A DNA stretch of 64,000 nucleotides from Oscillospiraceae bacterium (GCA_015068855.1 SVJS01000007.1:1-64000); one strand, 5' to 3'; numbered from the stretch's first letter, positions 19,481 to 29,132 are shown. Notes: generated from the sequence alone by a model not told the origin. Program-made: numbers and translations.

Positions 19481-20494
19481 TTAGCGGCTGATTTCGCCGG
19501 ATTCCCACATCTCAATTAATTTGCTTGCAATCTGTACTGCATTGGTAGCGGCACCTTTTCGGATGTTATCAGCAACAACCCAGAGATTAACGCCGTTTTC
19601 AATGCTTTCATCACGACGGATACGACCAACAAAGGTCTCGTTCTTGCCCTTGGCGGTGATGGCCATGGGGTAGAAAGCATTAGCCGGATCGTCCTGTACA
19701 ATCAGGCCGGGTGCTGCAGAGAGAATTTTCTTTAATTCTTCCAGTTCGAAGGGCTTTTTCAGCTCAACGTTGATGGATTCGCTGTGGCAATCGAATACAG
19801 GCACGCGAACAGTAGTAGCTGTGATGCGGATAGAGTCGTCACCCAGAATTTTCCTGGTTTCGTTCACCATCTTCATTTCTTCCTTGGTGTAACCGTTGTC
19901 TAAGAAACTGTCAATCTGGGGCAGACAGTTATTGAAAATGGGGTGGTTAAACTTTTTGGGAGCTTCGCCCTTAATGCCGTTTTCCAGGTCAGCATAGCCA
20001 CCCATGCCGGCACCGGAAACAGCCTGATAGGTTGAGTAAATAACACGCTCAATGCCGTAAGCCAGCTGCAGGGGACGCAGAGCAACCATAGCCTGAATGG
20101 TGGAGCAGTTGGGGTTGGCAATAATGCCCTTGTGCCATTTGATGTCGTCCGGATTAACTTCGGGAACAACCAGGGGCACTTCGGGGTCCATACGCCATGC
20201 GCTGGAGTTGTCAATGACAACACAACCATGTGCAGCAGCAATGGGAGCAAATTTTTCGCTGGTGGAACCGCCGGCAGAGAACAGGGCGATATCAATGTCA
20301 CGATCGAAAGAGTGCTCGGTTAATTCTTCAATCACATAGTCTTTGCCCATGAACTGTATGGTTTTTCCCGCAGAACGTGCGGAAGCCAGTAAGTAATAGT
20401 TTTCAGCAGGCAGATTCATTTCTTCCAGAACTTTCAGGAAGGTTCTGCCAACCATGCCGGTTGCACCGACGATTGCAATGTTGTACTTTTTCAT
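19481..20494 (-). CDS. asd: aspartate-semialdehyde dehydrogenase
   Basis: VGATGMVGRTFLKVLEE; IANPNCSTIQAMVAL; start taken at MKKYNIAIVG. Confidence 0.95.
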   Translation of the reverse strand: MKKYNIAIVGATGMVGRTFLKVLEEMNLPAENYYLLASARSAGKTIQFMGKDYVIEELTEHSFDRDIDIALFSAGGSTSEKFAPIAAAHGCVVIDNSSAWRMDPEVPLVVPEVNPDDIKWHKGIIANPNCSTIQAMVALRPLQLAYGIERVIYSTYQAVSGAGMGGYADLENGIKGEAPKKFNHPIFNNCLPQIDSFLDNGYTKEEMKMVNETRKILGDDSIRITATTVRVPVFDCHSESINVELKKPFELEELKKILSAAPGLIVQDDPANAFYPMAITAKGKNETFVGRIRRDESIENGVNLWVVADNIRKGAATNAVQIASKLIEMWESGEISR

Positions 20495-20576
20495 ATTTAA
20501 CTCCATTCTGCCGTAAGTTTCTATACGGCTAAAAATTTTAACTTGTTCATTCGTGCCCGTGCCGGAGAATATCAAA

Positions 20577-20612
20577 AAAGCCAAACCTCCGACTGCGGGA
20601 GCGTTTGGCTTA
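20577..20612 (-). terminator. lysine-riboswitch expression-platform terminator
   Basis: Minus strand agccaaacgctcccgcagtcggaggtttggctttttt. Confidence 0.85.
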
Positions 20613-20643
20613 CACATGCACATACGTACAACTGTTGATAAGC

Positions 20644-20819
20644 GTTGATAGCTCCCCATCCGCCCGAAGCAGGATGACAGTGACACGATTTTTAATCGGG
20701 CCCCCAGGTCTATGCGGGCGGAACTGCATAACCTTCGGCGTTTTTTCCTTTTGCGGCAATGTCAGCAAATTTCCGCATTCTCTTTTGCCGTTACTGATAA
20801 AAAACGCGCCTCTATCTAC
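20644..20819 (-). ncRNA. lysine riboswitch (L-box) upstream of asd-dapA-dapB
   Basis: Minus strand GATAGAGGCGCG...TCAGTAAC...AAAAGG...CGCCGAAGG...CACTGTCAT...GGGGAGCTATC; closing stem gtaGATAG/CTATCaac. Confidence 0.93.
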
Positions 20820-20907
20820 ATTTATTATATTATCATGTATTCACAGTGTTGTCAACAATTTTTACAAAATTTCCTTACTTTTTCGTGGTGTCTGTACAAA
20901 AAAAGAA

Positions 20908-20932
20908 AAACCCGGAGAAAAACCGGGTTTTT
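20908..20932 (-). terminator. terminator downstream of tRNA-Gly
   Basis: aaacccggagaaaaaccgggttttt. Confidence 0.7.
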
Positions 20933-21007
20933 TGGAGCGGGAAACGAGATTCGAACTCGCAACGTTCACCTTGGGAAGGTGACGCTCTACCGTTGAGCCA
21001 TTCCCGC
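20933..21007 (-). tRNA. tRNA-Gly(CCC), CCA encoded
   Basis: gcgggaatggctcaacggtagagcgtcaccttCCCaaggtgaacgttgcgagttcgaatctcgtttcccgctcca. Confidence 0.95.
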
Positions 21008-21064
21008 CCGTCTGAGCAAAGTTATTGTACCATGCTTTCCTCAGTTTGTCAAGGGCGGGCCTTG

Positions 21065-21658
21065 TCATTCATCAATCAAATTTCCTTTTTTTGTATTTTC
21101 TTCGATGAGCTTTTTGGTATAGTCCCAAATCAGTTCCGAGCCCGCTTTGGAGCGCTCCTGCCGCCGGATGACCTGTGATTTGCGGACATTATGCGCTTTC
21201 CAGTCGGCACCGTCGTTATGGTTATTGAGCAAAAATGGCTGAAAATTGTCCATCGCACGGGCAAAACGCGCCTCAGGACTTTTGCCTTCTTCAAACTCGT
21301 TGAAGAGGGCATGCAAATCTTCCTTTTGTTCCTCCGGCAACAAGCCGAAAATGCGGCGGGCGGCTTTGTCCTCCCGTTCTTTTTGTGTTTTACCGGCCTC
21401 CGGGTCGTAGGCATAGGTATCGCCCGCATCAATCTCCACAATGTCATGAATGAGGGCCATAATCATAGCTTTTGCCAGGTCAAATTCCTCGTTTGCATAT
21501 TCTCTGAGCAGATAAATCATAATGGCCATGTGCCAGGCGTGTTCAGCGTCATTTTCAGAACGCACCATTCCTGTCAGATGGTTCTGACGCACAATGGTTT
21601 TTTCTTTATCAATTTCAAGGATGAAATTCAGCTGTTTTTGCAGTCTTTCGGCATTCAT
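21065..21658 (-). CDS. HD-domain phosphohydrolase (YfbR/HDDC2-like)
   Basis: RSENDAEHAWHMAIMIYLL; ALIHDIVEIDAGDTYAYD. Confidence 0.9.
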   Translation of the reverse strand: MNAERLQKQLNFILEIDKEKTIVRQNHLTGMVRSENDAEHAWHMAIMIYLLREYANEEFDLAKAMIMALIHDIVEIDAGDTYAYDPEAGKTQKEREDKAARRIFGLLPEEQKEDLHALFNEFEEGKSPEARFARAMDNFQPFLLNNHNDGADWKAHNVRKSQVIRRQERSKAGSELIWDYTKKLIEENTKKGNLIDE

Positions 21659-21846
21659 CGGCGATACTCCCTTGTCGTTATGTGTAACAGATAACATTGT
21701 AGCACATTTATAGCAAAAAGTAAAGAAAAAAGGCCAATTTCACAGACTTTTATCAACAGGAAAAATAGCCAAAAAACTATGGTTAATTTTGTTATTTTTT
21801 TCGGGAAAAATTCGTCGTTTTATAGGAGAAAACAACAAATTTTTTC

Positions 21847-21875
21847 TTGACAATCGATTATTTTTATCATATAAT
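21847..21875 (+). promoter_or_regulatory. consensus promoter TTGACA-N17-TATAAT upstream of the 1,350-aa surface protein
   Basis: Direct reading. Confidence 0.8.
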
Positions 21876-22065
21876 TATGATAGGATTGTTTGTATACTGT
21901 GGACATATCAGTCAAACAGCTCGCGTCTATCTGCATTTTCAGTTTAAAATGCCGGTTTCAGAGGCGCAAAGGTCAATAAAAAACAGCAGGCGGGAAGAGA
22001 AGGGGCCTGAGGTTTTTTAGTATAAAAAGTGTATAAACAAAAACAAAAGGAAGGTGCGTGGTGTA

Positions 22066-25000
22066 ATGAAAGGTTTACACAAACAATGCTTGTCATTGCT
22101 GCTTTCTGTGCTGATGATTCTCAGCATGGGCATTTTGCCTGTTGCAGCAGAACAAGAAGCAGATGCAACTGCGGAAACTGTTATTGCAGTAGAAGTTCCG
22201 GCGGAGCATCTTGCGTTGGTTGAAAAATGGGCAGCCCTGGGTATCATCCCGGCGGACACTGACCCGACAGCGGTGATCTCCCGCGTGGAGACAGCTAAGG
22301 TTATCGCCAACATCTTAGGCGTTGCAAACGTTGCTCCGTTTGCACACATTGTGGATGTTCCGGCTGATGCTGCCGGCGCCGTTCGCGCAGTGATTGACCT
22401 TGGTTTCTTTGATCCGGTTGAATCCAATTTCCGCCCGGATGAGAGCCTCTATATCAGTGGCGCTCTGAAAATGATGTGCGTTTTGATTGGCTATCCTCAG
22501 CGCATGCTGAGCAGCGGTGGCTCCCTGGCCCTGCAGGCTCGCCTGTCAAAGGGTATCAATGTAAGCTACGGCTCTGAATGTACATGGGCAACATTCTTGG
22601 AATTGTTAGAAAATGCAGCTGAGGAAGACTTGGTTCGCATTATTGGTTATGTTGACGGCAAAGCATTTTCCGCCGAAGTAACCAAAGGCACCACATTTTT
22701 AAGTGAGTATGTACATATTTTTGAAACCGAGGGCCGCATTGATGCCACCAGCATCACAGCTCTTGTGGGTTCAAAAACAGGTAGCGGCATTCGTATCGAC
22801 GGCGTGCATTATGATGATAAAGCAGGCCTCACGGATAAAATCGCCCGCGACGTAAAGGTTTGGTATTCTGTTGCCAGAAACGGCGACCGTACCGCCTTAT
22901 ATGCTGAACCGGCAGACGATGAAGTGATTTACACCATCGCGGATGTAGACATTTTGCCGGCTACCAACACTTCTACCGTTCATTTTGTAAACGAAGAGGA
23001 TGAGGATGACGAGATTGACGTTACCGGTGCAACCTTCCTGTTCAACGGTCATGTTCTTTCCGCTCCGACAGTTGATGACTTAAAGCCTGTAACCGGTCAG
23101 TTGCAGATTATTGACGTAGCAGATGACGGCGACGGTGACATTGTTTACATCAGCAGCGTTGAGACCTTTGTAGTTAAGGAAGTTAACGCAAAGAGCCTTT
23201 ACCTTTCCGATAAATATAATGATGAAAAAATTCTGCGCCTGGATGAAGACTGTGAATACACAGTTCTGAAACGTGGCGTAGCCATCAGCTTCGCTGACAT
23301 CATCAAGAACAATGTTGTTTATGTTGGTATGAGTAAAGATGGCGATTATGCATTAATTGACGTTTATGCTGCACAGCAGAAGGGCGTTTTAACAGGCAGA
23401 ACCAGTGATTCCATTTTCATTGATGATAAGGAATTCCCTGTTGCAGCAGCCAATGCAGACATTATCTTGGGCCTGGCACTGGGTGCACAGTACACCTTCT
23501 TTGAAGGTATGGGTGGCACAATTGCAGGTGCTGTTGAAACTGTTAATGAAGATACCTATGGTTACCTGACTCGTGCTAAAACAGTCACCTCCGGTCTGTC
23601 TAACGGTGCCGTTCTCAGAATTTTCTCCGCGACATACGGTCTTTCCGACTACAACACTGCTGAGAAAGTTTACGTTAACGGCGTGAGAAAGACACCGGCA
23701 GAAATGATAACCATCTTAAAGGATGGTGGCAGCGAGGTTGCAGACCAGGCTGTTATGTTCCGCTTAAATGCTGACGGCGAGCTGTCTCACCTGCAGATTG
23801 CGGTTACAACACCTGCAGCAGACCTCTACAATGAGGCGCTGTTCTCTAAGGACTGGGAATTCTCAAACGTTACAGCTGTATTGCCCGGCTTAATGGCTTC
23901 CAAGTACATTTTTGACGGTAGCATGACAACCTTCAGCGTTCCGAAAGATGGTAGCGGTAACGTTATGGAAGATGATATCGCAGTGGTTAATTCTTCCACT
24001 ATGAACTTTGACGGCTTCACCTATTCCGGTGTTGTCTATGATGCAACCGCTGACCGTAACGTTAAACTGTTCATCTGGGAGCGTGCTTCCGGCTCTTCCG
24101 GTGCAGATTTAACCACGGACCGTTCACAGTTTATGGTTGTTAACAAGGTTTATAAGAAGTTAAATAAAGACAATGAGATTGTAACCGTTGTTGACGGTTT
24201 CTATGATAGACTCCCCGTTGAGTATGTTGTCAGTGAAAAATGCGTAGCCAGCAATGGCGAAGCTGCTGTTTTAGTTGACCACGATGCTTTGGACTTGCAG
24301 TTTGGTGACGTTATCCATGCTTCCCTGGATGGTGGCGGCAGAATGCAGGGCTTTAAGCGTGTGTTCACCTTAGATGAACGAGAGGGTAACTTATCTCCCT
24401 TTAACAAGGGCATCTTCGGTTGTGCCGGTTGGAACGTATCCATTGCAACACCCTATAGCGCAGCTTCCGTTGGCGACAGTAACTTAGGTAGCCTCGGAAA
24501 CTGGGCATCTGTACACATTGACCCGGTTCGTGTTATGGGCAACAACATGTTGGTTAACGCTCATACCGGCCTGGTAGATTCCTTAATTGCACCGTATGGT
24601 TATAATTCCGTTCTTGTCGTTGATGAAGCATCCAAGACCATCCGCACAGGTAGCCCTGCTGCTGATGTAATGCCTTATGATGAAAATCAGACGGTTCTGC
24701 TTCAGATGATGAACGGACGTTACCAGCACCTGATTATCATTAACCATGAACCTGACGTTGAATATGCATCCTGGATGTATGAACCGTTCACAACAGCAGA
24801 GCTGAACTCGGCCGGCCTGCCGTATCACGTAGGTGGCGCGGAAAGATGGTCAGCTGATGGCGCAGTTCTTAATTATGCATTGGTTGCTAACCCCGCTGAT
24901 GCTACTGATACTGTTCTGAAGATTACAAATGGTTCCGAGCAGAATAACTCTATGAATATGGTAGTGACAGATGTTGCTAAGCCGACACAGAATCCGATGG

Positions 25001-26118
25001 CATTCAGCCTGAGATTCCGTCTCTACATTGATGAATTTACAAATGACGCAGGCGCATCCTTCCGCATTGGTAACTCTGCTAACTCTGTCAGCATCCATGA
25101 TGGTGCTCTGTGGTTAAGAACCGGTGCCGGTGAATCTAAGATTTTAGATTACACAACTGACACTTGGTATGAACTGTGTCTGCAGGTTGCAAAACAATCC
25201 GCAACCAGCACCACAACAACCGTTTTTGTTGACGGCGTCCGCGCTGTTAAGAGAATGGCCAACGATGGTGACTGGACCTTTAACGGCGAAGACAGAGGTT
25301 ACTTCAACCTTGAAAACGCCGGCGAAGGCGATGCTGTTAACATGGCATACACCGTTTATGTTGACGATGTATACTTAGATTGGGATAAGGCTCCCGAAAA
25401 TGTAAACTATGACGGCGAAGTTCCTGTCTTTACAGAACTTCAGCTTCCCGATTATCTGCAGAATGAAGAATTTGTTGACACAATTGTTACGGGTGGTATC
25501 CCCTCTAATGGTAGCGGCGACCTGTCCTGGAATGCAGGTATGAACGCATTTGAGGTTATGGCAGACCCGGATGATCCGGCAGATAACATTCTGAAGATCA
25601 GCCTTGCAAGCGGCACAGCGCACTGGCCGGTTCCCTCTGCCCTGTCTTGCACAAGACTGGCAACGGCTACACCGTCTGAATACACGGTTGAATTCAGATT
25701 CAAGATGTCCGCTAGCAGCAGCCATGCATGGGCACAGAGACCGTTTGGTATTTACTTAGGTAATACCATCTTGGGTGTTGCATGGCGTGGCGGCGAATCG
25801 GCTGACCTGTTTATCACCAATAACCTTGACTGGGGTGGAAATACACCGCCGGCCGCTAAGGGTACAGCAAGACTGGCAGGCATCAACGGCTGGGCAACCA
25901 TCAAGCTTCGCGTTTACCAGAGCGGCGGCCAGACCGTGAAAGACCTGTGGGTTAACGGCACGCAGGTAGCAACAGCTCTTGCAGACTTTAATACAACGCA
26001 GCAGATTACACCGCAGGCTGACGGTGGCTATCTCAGGATCGGTAACGGTATTAACTCCCAGGCAACATGTCCGTGGAGTGTATACTTAGACTACGTGAAG
26101 TATAGCCAGGTTGACTAA
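22066..26118 (+). CDS. large secreted surface protein with divergent SLH-like N-terminal region and two C-terminal LamG/concanavalin-like modules
   Basis: Signal peptide; SLH-like 'EKWAALGIIPADTDPTAVISRVETAKVIANILG'; C-terminal FSLRFRLYIDEFTNDAGASFRIG... and EYTVEFRFKMSASSSHAWAQRPFGIYLG... jelly-roll-like repeats. Confidence 0.7.
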   Translation: MKGLHKQCLSLLLSVLMILSMGILPVAAEQEADATAETVIAVEVPAEHLALVEKWAALGIIPADTDPTAVISRVETAKVIANILGVANVAPFAHIVDVPADAAGAVRAVIDLGFFDPVESNFRPDESLYISGALKMMCVLIGYPQRMLSSGGSLALQARLSKGINVSYGSECTWATFLELLENAAEEDLVRIIGYVDGKAFSAEVTKGTTFLSEYVHIFETEGRIDATSITALVGSKTGSGIRIDGVHYDDKAGLTDKIARDVKVWYSVARNGDRTALYAEPADDEVIYTIADVDILPATNTSTVHFVNEEDEDDEIDVTGATFLFNGHVLSAPTVDDLKPVTGQLQIIDVADDGDGDIVYISSVETFVVKEVNAKSLYLSDKYNDEKILRLDEDCEYTVLKRGVAISFADIIKNNVVYVGMSKDGDYALIDVYAAQQKGVLTGRTSDSIFIDDKEFPVAAANADIILGLALGAQYTFFEGMGGTIAGAVETVNEDTYGYLTRAKTVTSGLSNGAVLRIFSATYGLSDYNTAEKVYVNGVRKTPAEMITILKDGGSEVADQAVMFRLNADGELSHLQIAVTTPAADLYNEALFSKDWEFSNVTAVLPGLMASKYIFDGSMTTFSVPKDGSGNVMEDDIAVVNSSTMNFDGFTYSGVVYDATADRNVKLFIWERASGSSGADLTTDRSQFMVVNKVYKKLNKDNEIVTVVDGFYDRLPVEYVVSEKCVASNGEAAVLVDHDALDLQFGDVIHASLDGGGRMQGFKRVFTLDEREGNLSPFNKGIFGCAGWNVSIATPYSAASVGDSNLGSLGNWASVHIDPVRVMGNNMLVNAHTGLVDSLIAPYGYNSVLVVDEASKTIRTGSPAADVMPYDENQTVLLQMMNGRYQHLIIINHEPDVEYASWMYEPFTTAELNSAGLPYHVGGAERWSADGAVLNYALVANPADATDTVLKITNGSEQNNSMNMVVTDVAKPTQNPMAFSLRFRLYIDEFTNDAGASFRIGNSANSVSIHDGALWLRTGAGESKILDYTTDTWYELCLQVAKQSATSTTTTVFVDGVRAVKRMANDGDWTFNGEDRGYFNLENAGEGDAVNMAYTVYVDDVYLDWDKAPENVNYDGEVPVFTELQLPDYLQNEEFVDTIVTGGIPSNGSGDLSWNAGMNAFEVMADPDDPADNILKISLASGTAHWPVPSALSCTRLATATPSEYTVEFRFKMSASSSHAWAQRPFGIYLGNTILGVAWRGGESADLFITNNLDWGGNTPPAAKGTARLAGINGWATIKLRVYQSGGQTVKDLWVNGTQVATALADFNTTQQITPQADGGYLRIGNGINSQATCPWSVYLDYVKYSQVD

Positions 26119-26341
26119 GATTTTTATTCTATTATTCTCCCTATATCGAGGGAGCAGACTTGCTCCCTCGGTCCCGCTTGTGGGTGGAGAAGTGTAGTAG
26201 AAGGCTTGCCGGGCAAGGCGGCTGAAAAATCTGCCTTGCATGGCTTGCAGACGTGCTTTTTAGCACATTATTTTGATTATCCCGTTGGGTTTTCCCAACA
26301 GTCTATATTGGAAACGATTACTCAGAAAAGGAGGAATCAGC

Positions 26342-29011
26342 ATGAAACGATTATTTGCTCTTCTCGTTGCTTTCGTGATGCTTGCAAGCTGCGGCACCAT
26401 TGCTTTTGGTGCTGACCTGGAAACCCCCGGCTATGCAGCAGGCATTGCCGGCGTGTATTCATCCGGTAACGAAGCAGGCAACGTGGTAGAGAATATTTTC
26501 GATGGTTCGCTGGGTACCAAATGGGCTCACGATGCCAGACCCAGTGTGGTTTGGTTCAAGACTGACCCGGCTGTAACCTATGACCATATTAACATTGCAC
26601 TCACAAACGGCCATCTTCGTCATTATGAATTTGAACTGGCGGTCATGGCAGAAGATGGCAAAAGCTGGGATATCGTCTGGGACCACACGCAGAAGAAAAG
26701 CTCCGGCACAACGGACCAGCTTGAGCGCTTTGATTTTACAAAACCCGTAAACAGTGAATGGCTTCGTTTCACAGGGTATGGTTCTGATGTTAACCTTTGG
26801 AACAACCTGAGTGAAATTACGGGTGTGCCCCTGCAGGAGGGCCCCTCCGGTCTCGTTATTGTTGGTACGGAGTGGAAGCAGGAACTTGCCGTTAAAGATG
26901 TTGACGGTCAGAGCTACCTGCCGTTTATTCAAACCGCAGAGTCCTGCGGTTATGTAGCGAGCTGGGATCAGGCAACAGGCGTGGTAACGGCTGTTAATGA
27001 AGGCAGCGGCTGGAACCTGAAAGCTGTTGTTGATTCAATCAGCTACACAACACAGGAGGGTTCTTTTGATATCGAAAAACCCCTGACTGTGATTGATGGC
27101 GAACTTATGTGTCCCATTGATTCATTAGATGAACTGATCAGCTATAACTGTTCGCTGACAGAATCCAGCCACACCTATGGCATTAACTATCAGCGTGCAA
27201 CAAAGGAAATTCTGGCGGCGCTTGATGAAATGTCCTCCATGATTTCCGTGCAGGGTCAGATGGAACTGTATGCAAGTCTCTTTGACCCGGACACCTGCGC
27301 TATGTATTTTGGTCAGGGCGCTGTTGGACGTGCGGGTTTTGGCCCCGGTATTGAGCCTACGGCACAGTCCGGTATTGCCGGCGTTTTGAAAAAATACGCG
27401 CCCGATAAGCTCCAGAGATTAGGCGAATGGGTGCAGGGCTTGCAGGACCCCGTAACCGGCTGGTTCATGGAGCCGGAATACACCATTGATACGCAGGGCG
27501 ACGGTAAAAAACAGCGTAACCTGCAAATGGGTATTTCCATTCTGAATGCTTGTGGCATGAAGCCTCTTTACTTAACACCCACCGAACGCGTTATGCAGAA
27601 TCAGACACAAACAGAGGCAACCGGTGGTGCCACAACTGAGAAAGAGGAAGAGACAGTTTTAGAGGCCGATGCTAAATATCAGTCTTTAGAAGCCTACATG
27701 AATTATGTTAAAACAAACTTTGACTGGGATGGCGATGGCGTTGGTGCCAGCGTTTGGTCCGCCGGTAACGATATCGGTGATATCGCCGGAACCTTAAAAG
27801 AATTAGGATACTTAGATGCAGTTTCCGAATTCATTCGCTCTCAGCAGAGACCGGATAACGGCCTGTTTACCGATGAGATTAACATCACAGGTATTTCCGC
27901 TGTTACCAAGCTGTCCGGTATGTATACGTTAACCGGAACCCCCATGCCTTACATGGATAAAATCATTGAATCAGCCGCATGGCTTGCTGAAAACACAGAC
28001 TTTGCCGGTATATCCGAGCCTTACAACATTAGCCTTGCGATTCGCTTCATGGTTAACTCTGCCGGTTCTGCCGGTTTGGATGAGGCAACCCAGCAGCAGT
28101 TGAATGAGGCTGCTCCCCGTTTTGTTCGCGGTTTGTCCGCGGGCCTGAAAAAGTTCTTAAAGGACGACGGTGGTTTTGGTTATAGCCCTTCAGGTCCTTG
28201 TACACATTCGCAGGGCGCCAGCGTGCTTCCGGTAGGCTATGACTGCGCTGACGTTAACGGTAATCAGCTTGCCCTGGGCGTTATTAATGACCTGTACTGG
28301 ATGATGGGTATGACCACCCCTGTTTATAAGGATGAGGCCCTTTGGTGGGAGCTGATTAAGGATAAAGCCCCCATCACCGAGCCCTTAATTGAAATGCCCG
28401 GTAAAGCAGGCTATTTCTTTGAAGATGGCGAAATCGGAACTGTCAGCAAGGGTGTTTCCAAGGTTAATCCCATTATTGAAGACCCTGTTAACTGGCACAA
28501 TCAGTGCATCAAGGTTGACCTGAAAAAGGGCGGGAACCTTTGCGGTACCGGCGAGTTCTGCGAAGAAAAGCAGGCCATCAATTTCAGCATTATGTTAGGT
28601 AAGGTCCGCTCTCACGGCTCCGGCTTGTTCTATGGCGGACTTGGTCAGGCAGTGCAGATTTCTTCGTCAGCAAGCTCCGGCAATCTGATGCTCTATCTAA
28701 GACGTCACGGTAGCGACGGTATCGGCGTTGCCATGTCAACACCGCTCGAACCCTTTATGTGGTACGACATTCGCATTGAATATGAACCGAAAGGCCATGA
28801 CGATACGGAATTCAGAATGTATGTTAACGGTAAATTAACCGGTACAACAAACATCTTCATGAATTCGCAGTCTCCGGCAGCAGTGCCGAACAAGGATGCA
28901 ACCGGTCTTTCCTTTACGCCTTATATGAACACAGATGCAGATATCTATTTGGATAATGTTTGGTTTGAGGCAGACTGGGATAAACCGAAAGCTGAAGAAA
29001 CAGAAGAATAA
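26342..29011 (+). CDS. secreted multidomain protein: discoidin-like (F5/8C) + stalk/copper-amine-oxidase-N-like region + alpha/alpha-toroid-like domain + LamG-like domain
   Basis: Lipoprotein/signal-like N-terminus; NIFDGSLGTKWAHDARPSVVWFKTDPAVTYDHINI discoidin-like; DDGGFGYSPSGP toroid-like repeats; LYLDN/FRMYVNGK LamG-like end. Confidence 0.65.
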   Translation: MKRLFALLVAFVMLASCGTIAFGADLETPGYAAGIAGVYSSGNEAGNVVENIFDGSLGTKWAHDARPSVVWFKTDPAVTYDHINIALTNGHLRHYEFELAVMAEDGKSWDIVWDHTQKKSSGTTDQLERFDFTKPVNSEWLRFTGYGSDVNLWNNLSEITGVPLQEGPSGLVIVGTEWKQELAVKDVDGQSYLPFIQTAESCGYVASWDQATGVVTAVNEGSGWNLKAVVDSISYTTQEGSFDIEKPLTVIDGELMCPIDSLDELISYNCSLTESSHTYGINYQRATKEILAALDEMSSMISVQGQMELYASLFDPDTCAMYFGQGAVGRAGFGPGIEPTAQSGIAGVLKKYAPDKLQRLGEWVQGLQDPVTGWFMEPEYTIDTQGDGKKQRNLQMGISILNACGMKPLYLTPTERVMQNQTQTEATGGATTEKEEETVLEADAKYQSLEAYMNYVKTNFDWDGDGVGASVWSAGNDIGDIAGTLKELGYLDAVSEFIRSQQRPDNGLFTDEINITGISAVTKLSGMYTLTGTPMPYMDKIIESAAWLAENTDFAGISEPYNISLAIRFMVNSAGSAGLDEATQQQLNEAAPRFVRGLSAGLKKFLKDDGGFGYSPSGPCTHSQGASVLPVGYDCADVNGNQLALGVINDLYWMMGMTTPVYKDEALWWELIKDKAPITEPLIEMPGKAGYFFEDGEIGTVSKGVSKVNPIIEDPVNWHNQCIKVDLKKGGNLCGTGEFCEEKQAINFSIMLGKVRSHGSGLFYGGLGQAVQISSSASSGNLMLYLRRHGSDGIGVAMSTPLEPFMWYDIRIEYEPKGHDDTEFRMYVNGKLTGTTNIFMNSQSPAAVPNKDATGLSFTPYMNTDADIYLDNVWFEADWDKPKAEETEE

Positions 29012-29020
29012 AAAAACAAA

Positions 29021-29053
29021 ACCCCTGTGAGTGTATTCTCACAGGGGTTTTTT
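29021..29053 (+). terminator. rho-independent terminator
   Basis: acccctgtgagtgtattctcacaggggttttttt-type hairpin + T tract. Confidence 0.9.
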
Positions 29054-29132
29054 CGAAAGATATATAGGGGAGAGCACGAGATGGGCGAGACGGGTTTTCT
29101 TTATAGAAAAGGTAAAAAAATAGAGTTTTCCG

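Noticed and set aside
20846-21178. Overlapping plus-strand ORFs 20605-21178 and 20712-20996
   Set aside because: They cover the lysine riboswitch, tRNA-Gly and terminator on the minus strand; sequence is explained by RNA features.
21900-22020. GGCGCAAAGGTC...GGGCCTGAGG in the surface-protein leader as a c-di-GMP-I (GEMM) riboswitch
   Set aside because: No GNRA tetraloop hairpin or GGGACGCAAAGCC core arrangement; similarity limited to a short GCGCAAAG string.
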